DNA of 34,492 nucleotides from assembly GCA_039030335.1 (NCBI GenBank), contig JBCCEJ010000060.1, forward strand, positions 1 through 34,492, written 5' to 3'. The position numbers were made by a program, and so were the translations under genes. The notes beneath the pieces were generated by a model, which was not told the DNA's origin, searched no databases, and worked only from the letters and a program-made list of their open reading frames with translations. The DNA is from JBCCEJ01 sp039030335 (lineage in GTDB: Bacteria; Pseudomonadota; Gammaproteobacteria; HK1). The first letter of the stretch is position 1; each line of letters opens with the position of its first letter. This document shows positions 15,772 to 23,183 of this stretch, piece by piece.

Positions 15772-17107
15772 AGCGGTTTCCAACAGCCCGGACCACGACG
15801 GCGTCAACCTCGACGGCCTGATCGCGTGCCACGAATGTGATGCGCTCTTCCGTCGTGTACCGCTCACCAAACGCGCCCGCGCCCACTGCACGCGCTGCGG
15901 CGCGGTGCTCTACCGGCATCTCGGTGGTACGGATCTGCCGCTGGCACTCGCGGTCGCCGGGCTCGGGCTGTTTTTCCTGGCGCATGTGTTTCCGTTTCTC
16001 GCCCTCAGGGTCGAAGGTCTGGAGCAACAGAGCCTGGTCGTGTCTGGGGTGGCGACGCTCTGGGAAGCGGACATGCCAGAGCTCGCGGTGCTGGTGGCGC
16101 TGACCAGCATCGTGTTTCCGTTGTTCAATCTGCTCGGGTTGCTTTGGCTGCTGGTGCCGCTGCGGCTCGGATGGCGTCCGCCGGCTGCCGCGTTTGTCGC
16201 GCGGATGATGCAGGTTCTGAGCCCCTGGTCGTTGCTGGCCGTGTTCATGCTCGGCGTGCTGATCTCGTTCGTCAAACTGGTCGACCTCGCGGCGGTGATT
16301 CCCGGCATTGCCCTGTTCGCATTCTTCGCGCTGATCTTCGTGACGACCGCTGCGCAGGCTTCCTTTCGCGCCGAGTACATCTGGCCGGTTCCTGACGCCT
16401 CTGGAAGCAAGGCGGCGCCGTCGGACACAGCCGGGACTGACCCCGCGCGCTATACGTTGTCGCCAGATGCCACTGGCGCAAGCCTCGGGCTCGAGGGCTG
16501 TCATGTTTGCGGAGCACTGAACGAAGCGGACGGGCTGCGCGAAGCGTCCGCGCGAGACCACCGCGCATGCAGACGCTGCGGCGCGGCACTGCACGGTATG
16601 CGCAAAGCCGACAGCGTGAACCGATGTTGGGCCCTCGTTCTCGCTGCCGCCGTCATGATCATCCCCGCCAACGTCTATCCCGTCATGACGGTGACGCAGC
16701 TCGGGCGCGGCGAACCGAGCACGATCATCAGCGGTGTCATTCAACTCATCGGCGCTGGCATGGTCGGGTTGGGGCTCATCGTTTTCATCGCGAGCATCGC
16801 GGTGCCGCTTGCGAAACTGGCATTGCTCGTCTATCTGCTGGTGAGCGTGCAGCGCCGCTCGCCGTGGTCGCCGCCGCAGCGCACGCGTATGTATCGCATC
16901 ACCGAAGTTATCGGCGCCTGGTCGATGGTCGATGTGTTCATCGTCGCGGTGCTGGCCGCGCTGGTGCAGCTGGGCGCACTCGCGACTATCGAGCCGGAGA
17001 TTGGCGCCAGCTACTTCGGTGCCGTCGTCGTCATCACGATGTTCGCCGCGCAGGCGTTCGACCCGCGCCTGATCTGGGATCATGCCGTCAGAGGCAAACG
17101 CCGGTGA
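15761..17107 (+). CDS. pqiA: PqiA-like inner-membrane protein of the Pqi lipid-transport system
   Basis: The 448-residue protein has the duplicated PqiA plan: two halves, each opening with a zinc ribbon (Cys23/Cys26 with Cys43/Cys46, and Cys247/Cys250 with Cys270/Cys273) followed by about four transmembrane helices. Family blocks include CHECDALFRR, SVVSGV-like LVVSGVATLWE, and the second-half NVYPVMTV with STIISGVIQL. PqiA is thought to work with the MCE protein PqiB and lipoprotein PqiC in moving lipids between the membranes. GTG 15761 was chosen over TTG 15719: GGGGAG lies 12 nt upstream and the protein then begins just before the first ribbon. Its stop overlaps the pqiB start (GTGA), so translation is coupled. 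Confidence 0.92.
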   Translation: MQPEAVSNSPDHDGVNLDGLIACHECDALFRRVPLTKRARAHCTRCGAVLYRHLGGTDLPLALAVAGLGLFFLAHVFPFLALRVEGLEQQSLVVSGVATLWEADMPELAVLVALTSIVFPLFNLLGLLWLLVPLRLGWRPPAAAFVARMMQVLSPWSLLAVFMLGVLISFVKLVDLAAVIPGIALFAFFALIFVTTAAQASFRAEYIWPVPDASGSKAAPSDTAGTDPARYTLSPDATGASLGLEGCHVCGALNEADGLREASARDHRACRRCGAALHGMRKADSVNRCWALVLAAAVMIIPANVYPVMTVTQLGRGEPSTIISGVIQLIGAGMVGLGLIVFIASIAVPLAKLALLVYLLVSVQRRSPWSPPQRTRMYRITEVIGAWSMVDVFIVAVLAALVQLGALATIEPEIGASYFGAVVVITMFAAQAFDPRLIWDHAVRGKRR

Positions 17108-18768
17108 ACGCGGCTCATAGCGGCACGCCAGAGATTCGCGAGAGCAGGCGTATCTCCTGGATCTGGCTGGTGCCGCTGGTGGTGGTGCTGGTCGGAGCGT
17201 GGTTGACGTATACCACGCTTTCAGAACGCGGCCCGACTATCTCGATCGCATTTCGTACGGCTGACGGAATCGAAGCTGGCAAGACTAAAATCCGCTACAA
17301 GAACATCGAGATAGGCGTGGTCGAATCAGTGCGGTTCAGCGAGGACTTCTCGCACGTGCTGATGTCTGCCGAGGTGGCGCGAGATGCCGAGTCGTTTCTG
17401 CGCCGGGGCACCCGCTTTTGGGTGGTGCGCCCACGATTGACCGCACGCGGTGTGTCCGGGCTCGGGACGCTGGTCTCGGGCACGTACATCGAGGTTGAGC
17501 CGGGCGCGGGTGCGGCTCAGCGCCATTTCGAAGGCCTCGAATCGCCGCCAGTTGTGCGGTCTGACGCTGCCGGTACACGCGTGACGCTCGTATCTGACCG
17601 GTTGGGTTCGTTGGATTCGGGCTCGCCGGTGCTCTACCGAGGCATTGACGCTGGCGAGGTGCTCGGGCACGAACTCGGCAGCGATCGGAAGAGCGTGCTG
17701 GTCTACGCCTTCGTGCACGCGCCGTTCGACCAGCTGCTGCGCTCCAATACACGTTTCTGGAATGTCAGCGGGGTAGACGTCACGTTGGATTCCCAAGGCT
17801 TGAACGTGCGCACCGAGTCGATGCAGTCGGTGTTATTCGGCGGCATCGGTTTTGAAACGCCCGCCAACGCGGAACCGTTGAAGTCCGACTTACGCGACGT
17901 GATCTTCACGCTGCACAAGGACAAGGCGAGCATCGCTGAGCAGTCATTTACCCAGCGCGTGCGCTTCGTTGTGTTTTTCAGCGGTTCGGTGCGGGGCTTG
18001 AATATCGGCGCGCCAGTCGAGTTCAAAGGCATCAAGGTCGGCAAGGTGGTCGACGTGCGTCTGGAGTTCAACCGGAGCGATTCGAGCTTTCGGATCCCGG
18101 TATTGCTGGAGATAGAACCTGAGCGCGTCATCGCCCGGGGCGGTGACGGGGACGAAGGCCCGCAGCAGATGTTACCGCTTCTGGTCCAGCGCGGGTTGAG
18201 GGCACGCCTGCAAACCGGCAGCCTGCTGACGGGTCAGTTGTTCGTAGAGCTGGACATGCATCCAGACACTGAAGTTGTGCTGGTCGGCGGCGAGCTGCCG
18301 TATCCGGAACTTCCAACGATCCCAGCGAGCCTCGAAGAGATTACGAGTTCCGTCAAAGGGGTTCTGCAAAATCTTGCGAACCTCGATATCAAGCGCATCA
18401 ACGAAGAGGTTGTAGGTGCGCTGAGCGGTGCCAACAAGCTCATGAACGCGCCTGAGATCCAATCATCCCTGTCGGAAGTCGAAACATCCGTGGTGGCGTT
18501 CCGCCAGATGGTAACGAAGCTGGACCGCCGGGTGCAGCCGTTGGCAGAGAACGTTGATAAGGCTGTCACCACCGGGCGCACGACACTGAAGGCCATGCAG
18601 GGAACCCTGGGGCTGCTGAACCGGGTTCTGAAGAGCAACTCGCCGCTGCAGGGTAGTTATATCAAACTGGCTGACGAACTCACGGAGACGGCACGTTCCG
18701 TCAAGGCGCTGGTCGATATGCTGGAGCGGAATCCGGATTCGTTCATTTTCGGCAAGCGCCGCCGTTAA
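17104..18768 (+). CDS. pqiB: PqiB-like MCE-domain protein
   Basis: The 554-residue protein has an N-terminal basic stretch and one transmembrane helix (about 18-38), then three MCE domains (roughly 45-135, 160-220 and 285-390). Each is marked by the G-x-x-V-x-Y-x-G-I/N-x-x-G pattern, for example GKTKIRYKNIEIGVV and GAPVEFKGIKVGKVV. A C-terminal helical, coiled-coil-prone region (about 430-520) follows. E. coli PqiB is 546 residues and forms a periplasm-spanning hexameric needle, so length and order agree. GTG 17104 overlaps the pqiA stop and has AGAGGC upstream. The longer frame reaching back to 16507 is an out-of-frame shadow of pqiA. It acts at the inner membrane with PqiA, reaching the outer-membrane lipoprotein encoded next. 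Confidence 0.94.
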   Translation: MNAAHSGTPEIRESRRISWIWLVPLVVVLVGAWLTYTTLSERGPTISIAFRTADGIEAGKTKIRYKNIEIGVVESVRFSEDFSHVLMSAEVARDAESFLRRGTRFWVVRPRLTARGVSGLGTLVSGTYIEVEPGAGAAQRHFEGLESPPVVRSDAAGTRVTLVSDRLGSLDSGSPVLYRGIDAGEVLGHELGSDRKSVLVYAFVHAPFDQLLRSNTRFWNVSGVDVTLDSQGLNVRTESMQSVLFGGIGFETPANAEPLKSDLRDVIFTLHKDKASIAEQSFTQRVRFVVFFSGSVRGLNIGAPVEFKGIKVGKVVDVRLEFNRSDSSFRIPVLLEIEPERVIARGGDGDEGPQQMLPLLVQRGLRARLQTGSLLTGQLFVELDMHPDTEVVLVGGELPYPELPTIPASLEEITSSVKGVLQNLANLDIKRINEEVVGALSGANKLMNAPEIQSSLSEVETSVVAFRQMVTKLDRRVQPLAENVDKAVTTGRTTLKAMQGTLGLLNRVLKSNSPLQGSYIKLADELTETARSVKALVDMLERNPDSFIFGKRRR

Positions 18769-18864
18769 CGGGCGTCGGCGGACGGATACATTACGCGCCG
18801 GAATGCCTGGAGCGCTAGAATTTATGCGCCGACGGACGGTCGGCCGCCCACGAATGAGGTGAGC
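18769..18864 (+). other. Gap before the pqiC-like gene with a hairpin and a good ribosome-binding site
   Basis: This 96-bp gap is the largest break between pqiA and the YgiQ-family gene. It contains a 6-bp stem GCCGAC/GTCGGC with a 5-nt loop (18828-18844), a possible -10 element TAGAAT (18816-18821) without a clear -35, and GAGGTGA just before ATG 18865. It could hold a secondary promoter for the downstream genes. Confidence 0.35.
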
Positions 18865-19497
18865 ATGAATACGAACAAGCACGGACTCCTGGTTGCGGTG
18901 GCACTCGCCGCGCTGGCCTTGAGCGGATGCATCATGCAGGGTGAGCCGGCACCCGACAATCAATTCTATGTGCTGGACTCATTGCCCGCGGATACGGCAC
19001 CGCTCGCGCCACCTGCGGCTGGCAAGCCTCTGGTCATCGACCTTGCGGCGGTCCGGCTGCCCCAATACCTGCAGCGTACCCAGATCGTCACCCGGATCGA
19101 CGCGAACCGCCTGTCGGTATCGGAGTTTGACCAGTGGGGCGGCAATCTCGAAAAGAACATGATGCGCGTGCTCGGCACCAATCTCGCGCTATTACTCGGC
19201 ACCCCGGAAGTGCATCTGGCTGCACGCCGGGCGCCGGGCGGCGTAGACGCACAGGTTGAAGTAGAGGTCATGAAGTTTGAACGTGGCCCGGACGGACGGG
19301 CCGAACTGGCCGCGCAGTGGCGGCTCATCGATGAGCAGGAAGAGCGCACACTGGTCTCGCGCATTACCAATTTGCGTGGTCAACCCGCGCGGGCCGGCGA
19401 CAGCATCGGGACCACCGTGGCGGCGATGAGCGACTTGCTGGGTGAACTCAGTCGGCGGATAGCGTCGGCCATCCTAGATCAGCGCGCCACCGGCTGA
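18865..19497 (+). CDS. pqiC: PqiC/YmbA-like outer-membrane lipoprotein (ABC-type transport auxiliary family)
   Basis: The 210-residue protein starts with a lipoprotein signal: MNTNKHGLLV, a hydrophobic core and the lipobox LSGC with Cys22. The residue after Cys is Ile, not Asp, which favours outer-membrane sorting. The mature part has the DUF330/PqiC pattern: FYVLDSLP, then VIDLAAVRLPQYLQRTQIVTR, then LSVSEFDQWGGNLEKNMMRVLGTNLALLLG, and a C-terminal helix. In E. coli, PqiC docks with the PqiB needle at the outer membrane. ATG 18865 was chosen because of GAGG 5-8 nt upstream; GTG 18859 is the only nearby alternative. It follows pqiB by 96 bp and precedes the LolA-like gene by 18 bp. Confidence 0.92.
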   Translation: MNTNKHGLLVAVALAALALSGCIMQGEPAPDNQFYVLDSLPADTAPLAPPAAGKPLVIDLAAVRLPQYLQRTQIVTRIDANRLSVSEFDQWGGNLEKNMMRVLGTNLALLLGTPEVHLAARRAPGGVDAQVEVEVMKFERGPDGRAELAAQWRLIDEQEERTLVSRITNLRGQPARAGDSIGTTVAAMSDLLGELSRRIASAILDQRATG

Positions 19498-19515
19498 GCA
19501 GCGGCGGGGCACGGT

Positions 19516-20424
19516 ATGTTGCGGGTCTGGCAACTGCTGCTCGCCTGTCTCGCTGCGGGTGCGGCGACCGGCGCGTCGGCGCAAAACGCCAGCGGCGCGG
19601 GCGACACGGCGGCCAACGCGCGCGCTGACCGGGAGTGGGATGGTGCCGCGATCATGTCCGAGCAGGTGCGCCGGCATCAGCAGTTCCCCTACGTGTTTGA
19701 GCGCCAGACGATGGTGCTGGTCGACGCGGCGGGCAAACGGCAGGTGTGGCGCGTGCGGCGCTACATGCGCGCTGAGGAGGACCGGACCCTCAAGTTTTTG
19801 CTGGTGTTCGAAGAACCGGAAGAAATTCGCGGCGTGGCGCTGCTCGCGGTGCGTGAGCCGAATGGCGATACGCGTAACCGCATTTACCTGCCTGCGTTTG
19901 GCGACCATATGAAACGTCCGGCCGGCAGTGGACGGACCGGGGCGTTTCTTGGCACCGACTTCGCCGTGGAGGACCTCACGCTCGAACTTGCCTCCGAATT
20001 CACCTACGTACGTACCGGTGAGCGCATCATCGAAGAAGTCGAGTACTTTCTGGTCGATGCGTATCCGAGAAAATCGGCGATCGGCGTCACGACGAACTAT
20101 GGGCTGCGCCGACATCTGGTGCGCAAAGACAACTTCATGATCACGCAGACCGACTATTACGACCGCAACCTGCGGTTCATCAAGCGGCTCACCTATCACG
20201 ACTTGCGCCGCGTGAATGGAGACAGCTGGCGCGCCAACATGCTGGTGATGAATCACTTGCGCAACGAACACACGACGCTGCTCAAAATCGACCAGCGCGT
20301 CTATTCGAAAGACTACGTGCCGGCGGAACTGTTCGAGCCGCAACATCTTCTTGCGAACCGGCATGTACGCGGCGCGGCGGTAGGCCTGGTACCAACTGCT
20401 GACGCGGTAGAGCAGACGCAATGA
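19516..20424 (+). CDS. LolA-like periplasmic protein (outer-membrane lipoprotein-sorting family)
   Basis: The 302-residue protein has a cleavable signal peptide (LLLACLAAGAATGASAQ, predicted cut after ASA). Its mature part has the pattern of the LolA-like TP0789 family: RRYMRAEEDRTLKFLLVFEEPEEIRGVALL, RIYLPAFGDHMKRP, FLGTDFAVEDL, a lysine/arginine-rich middle and the strand MITQTDYYDRNLRFIKRLTYHDL. Such proteins form an open beta half-barrel that shields lipid or lipoprotein, and are often encoded next to RND/MMPL transporters. Here the stop overlaps the ATG of an MMPL gene (ATGA), so the two are coupled. The inferred role is a periplasmic lipid carrier for that transporter. Confidence is high for the family and moderate for the role. 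Confidence 0.85.
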   Translation: MLRVWQLLLACLAAGAATGASAQNASGAGDTAANARADREWDGAAIMSEQVRRHQQFPYVFERQTMVLVDAAGKRQVWRVRRYMRAEEDRTLKFLLVFEEPEEIRGVALLAVREPNGDTRNRIYLPAFGDHMKRPAGSGRTGAFLGTDFAVEDLTLELASEFTYVRTGERIIEEVEYFLVDAYPRKSAIGVTTNYGLRRHLVRKDNFMITQTDYYDRNLRFIKRLTYHDLRRVNGDSWRANMLVMNHLRNEHTTLLKIDQRVYSKDYVPAELFEPQHLLANRHVRGAAVGLVPTADAVEQTQ

Positions 20425-23183
20425 TCGAACGTCTGCTGTTAGTTGGCGCGAACTATCGGGTCGTAGCGTTTCTGGTACTGGTACTGGTCACGGCGCTGAC
20501 TTCGCAAGGCCTGACCCGGCTCGAGATCGATACCGGCTTCTCGAGCATGATCCCTGACTCGAATCCGGACCGTCAGGCGTATCTCCGCGTCTCCGAAGAG
20601 TTCGGATCCGACAATCGCACGATCATCTATATCCGCGATGGCAGTCTGTGGACGCCGGCCAAGATGGGTGCCATCCAGCGGCTGCAAGACGACCTGGAAA
20701 GCCTCGACTACGTCGAACGCGTCGACAGCATCATCAATTTGCGCACGGTGCGCGGCAGCGGTCGGGAACTCGATTCGAAAGCCTTGCTAACGGGCAAGCT
20801 GCAGGATGCCAAGGCCATTGAAGCGGCGCGCGAAGATGCGCTCGACAATCCGCTGATCGTCGGCAACTACGTGTCTGCCGACGGGAGCGCCACGGCGCTG
20901 ATGGTCACGATTCGTCCGCCGGCAGACGAGCCGGACTTCGACGCCGAGGTCAACGCTGCGCTGGAAGACGCGGTGCGTCAGGCGCGCGGGTCGTTCCAAC
21001 AGATCTTCCAGGTCGGACCAACGCGCATCAACGCGGAGTTGAAGTCGAGCCTGTTCGAGGATTTGCGGCTGCTCGGGCCTCTGTCTGCCGCGCTGCTCGC
21101 ACTCGTGATCCTGTTGTTCCTCGGCAGCGTTTTCGGCGCCCTGTTGCCGCTGCTGTCCGCAGCGCTGAGCCTCATCTGGACCTTCGGCGTCATGGGCTTG
21201 CTCGGGATCCCAGTCAACATTCTGAGCGCGATGCTGCCGTCGCTCATCATCGTAATCGGCTCGACGGAAGACACCCACATGCTGTCGGCGTACTTCCACG
21301 GACTGCAGCAATCGGGCGACGGCAAACCCAGGATGCGGGCTACGCGCTTCATGATGCGCAAGATGGGGGTGCCGCTGTTTCTGACTGTACTCACCACGGC
21401 ACTTGGGTTTGGTAGCAATATATTCGGCAATATCGACCTGATTCGTGATTTCGCGCTCGCCTCGACTTTCGCTATCGTCGTGAACGGCATCATCACGGTG
21501 CTGCTCGTACCGATGGTGTTGTCGATCGCGGGCCCCGGTAAAGCACGCGACACGGTTACCGATGGACAGGTGCCGGGGTTTACCGGGTTTATCGTCACGC
21601 TGCTCGGCTTTGGCCGGCAGCACTTTGCGAGTTCGATTCTCATCCTGACGGTCGCGATGTGTGGGTTCTTCGTCTACCAGGCATCGAAGCTCTATGTGAC
21701 GAACGACCCCTATTCGTACTTTCGCGGTGATCGTCAGTTACTGCGTGACGCCCGCCAGTTACAGCGCGATCTGGCCGGCGTCAAAGTTTTCTTCGTCGTG
21801 TTGGAGTCCGATCAGGACCGCGCTTTTTCGTATCCCGAAAATCTGGAACGGCTCGTCAAGATTCAGGACTTCATTCGCAGCCAGGGAATCTTCGACAATT
21901 CGATTTCAGTGGCTGACCATCTGCGGCTCGTAAACCGCGAGTTTCACGGCGGCGATCCGACTCAGTTCCTGGTGCCCCGTACCCGGGAACTGGTCTCGCA
22001 GTATCTCTTGTTCTTCCACCGGCGCGATGTGCAGGGTTATCTCAGTCACGACGGTCGGCGGGCCAACATTCTGGTGCGTCACAACGTCAGCGACTCGCGG
22101 ACGCTGAATCCGCACATCGCCGAGTTGAAGCAGGTTGCGCAGCGGCTCGCCGGCGGTGGCATGCAGGCTTACGTGGTCGGCGAAAACCTGATGGTCAACG
22201 CCGCCGCAGAGTCACTCATAACCGGGCAGGCCAAGTCGCTCGCAGTTCTGGTGTTCGTGATCTTCATCATCATGTCCATCATGTTCACGTCGTTCAAAGG
22301 CGGCCTGATCGCACTGGTGCCGAGTCTGATCCCGATCGTGTTGATGTTCGGGGTGATGGGTTTGCTCGGAATTCCGCTGAACCCGGGGACCGCGATGGTT
22401 GCCGTGATCGCCGTCGGTATCGCCATCGACGGCACGATTCATCTGTTTTCGCGGTACAACGAACATTCGCGCCAGAACGCCGACAACGAAGAGGCGGTGC
22501 GCGTCACTGTGGGTGAGGAGGCGCTGCCGGTCGTTGCGACAAGCCTTGCACTCAGCCTCGGCTTTGGCATCCTGCTGTTCTCGAACTTCACCATCATCGC
22601 GCAGTTCGGTGCGCTCGCGGCGGCGACGATGCTGTTTTCAGTCTTTGCCAATCTGCTGATCACGCCCATCATCATGGCGCGAATCCGGCTCGTTGGTTTG
22701 TATGACATCCTGGCGATGAATATGGACGGCAGCGTGCTCGAGGAGAGCCCGCTGTTTCAGGACATGACGAACTATCAGATCCGCAAGGCGATCCTGATCT
22801 CCGAACAGCGGGAGTTTGCGCCCGGCAGCCTGGTCGTTACGCAAGGCACCTTCGGCCGCAGCATGTACCTGGTGCTGTCCGGCCAGGCCGAAGTCGTGCG
22901 CAGGGACGGCGACGAGGCTCGTCAGGTTGCCGTGGTCGGTGCGGGTACCGTGCTGGGCGAAGTTGGTTATGTGCGCGAGATCGAACGGACCGCGGATGTC
23001 CGGGCGCTGACGCACGTGCAGGCGCTGCACTTCGACTTCGACCGCATGCGCAGGGATCTGCGCTATTTCCCGCGCATCGTTGCGGCGTTGAATTTCAATA
23101 TCTCGCGCATTCTCGGTGAGCGCCTGGCCGATGCCATGGCACCGAACACCGTGCGTACCGATACCCAGGGTTCGCGCAAGTGA
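20421..23183 (+). CDS. RND/MMPL-family transporter with C-terminal cyclic-nucleotide-binding domain
   Basis: The 920-residue protein has two MMPL/RND halves. Each is a transmembrane helix, a periplasmic domain and a five-helix bundle: the first bundle contains LLGIPVNILSAMLPSLIIVIGSTEDTH, the second NPGTAMVAVIAVGIAIDGTIHLFSRYNE, with acidic residues in the proton-relay positions. After the last helix comes a cytosolic domain (about 785-905) of the CRP/cNMP-binding fold: SLVVTQGTFGRSMYLVLSGQAEVVRRDG, then a phosphate-binding cassette with Gly846-Glu847 and Arg856-Thr857-Ala858. These cassette residues are the ones that bind the cyclic phosphate. The likely role is export or exchange of envelope lipid, gated by a cyclic nucleotide. 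It overlaps the LolA-like gene by ATGA and touches the YgiQ-family gene by TGATG. Confidence 0.9.
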   Translation: MIERLLLVGANYRVVAFLVLVLVTALTSQGLTRLEIDTGFSSMIPDSNPDRQAYLRVSEEFGSDNRTIIYIRDGSLWTPAKMGAIQRLQDDLESLDYVERVDSIINLRTVRGSGRELDSKALLTGKLQDAKAIEAAREDALDNPLIVGNYVSADGSATALMVTIRPPADEPDFDAEVNAALEDAVRQARGSFQQIFQVGPTRINAELKSSLFEDLRLLGPLSAALLALVILLFLGSVFGALLPLLSAALSLIWTFGVMGLLGIPVNILSAMLPSLIIVIGSTEDTHMLSAYFHGLQQSGDGKPRMRATRFMMRKMGVPLFLTVLTTALGFGSNIFGNIDLIRDFALASTFAIVVNGIITVLLVPMVLSIAGPGKARDTVTDGQVPGFTGFIVTLLGFGRQHFASSILILTVAMCGFFVYQASKLYVTNDPYSYFRGDRQLLRDARQLQRDLAGVKVFFVVLESDQDRAFSYPENLERLVKIQDFIRSQGIFDNSISVADHLRLVNREFHGGDPTQFLVPRTRELVSQYLLFFHRRDVQGYLSHDGRRANILVRHNVSDSRTLNPHIAELKQVAQRLAGGGMQAYVVGENLMVNAAAESLITGQAKSLAVLVFVIFIIMSIMFTSFKGGLIALVPSLIPIVLMFGVMGLLGIPLNPGTAMVAVIAVGIAIDGTIHLFSRYNEHSRQNADNEEAVRVTVGEEALPVVATSLALSLGFGILLFSNFTIIAQFGALAAATMLFSVFANLLITPIIMARIRLVGLYDILAMNMDGSVLEESPLFQDMTNYQIRKAILISEQREFAPGSLVVTQGTFGRSMYLVLSGQAEVVRRDGDEARQVAVVGAGTVLGEVGYVREIERTADVRALTHVQALHFDFDRMRRDLRYFPRIVAALNFNISRILGERLADAMAPNTVRTDTQGSRK

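Noticed and set aside
15707..17083. Long leftward frame (458 codons) opposite pqiA
   Set aside because: The product is a His/Arg/Glu-rich antisense shadow; the pqiA strand has zinc ribbons and membrane helices.
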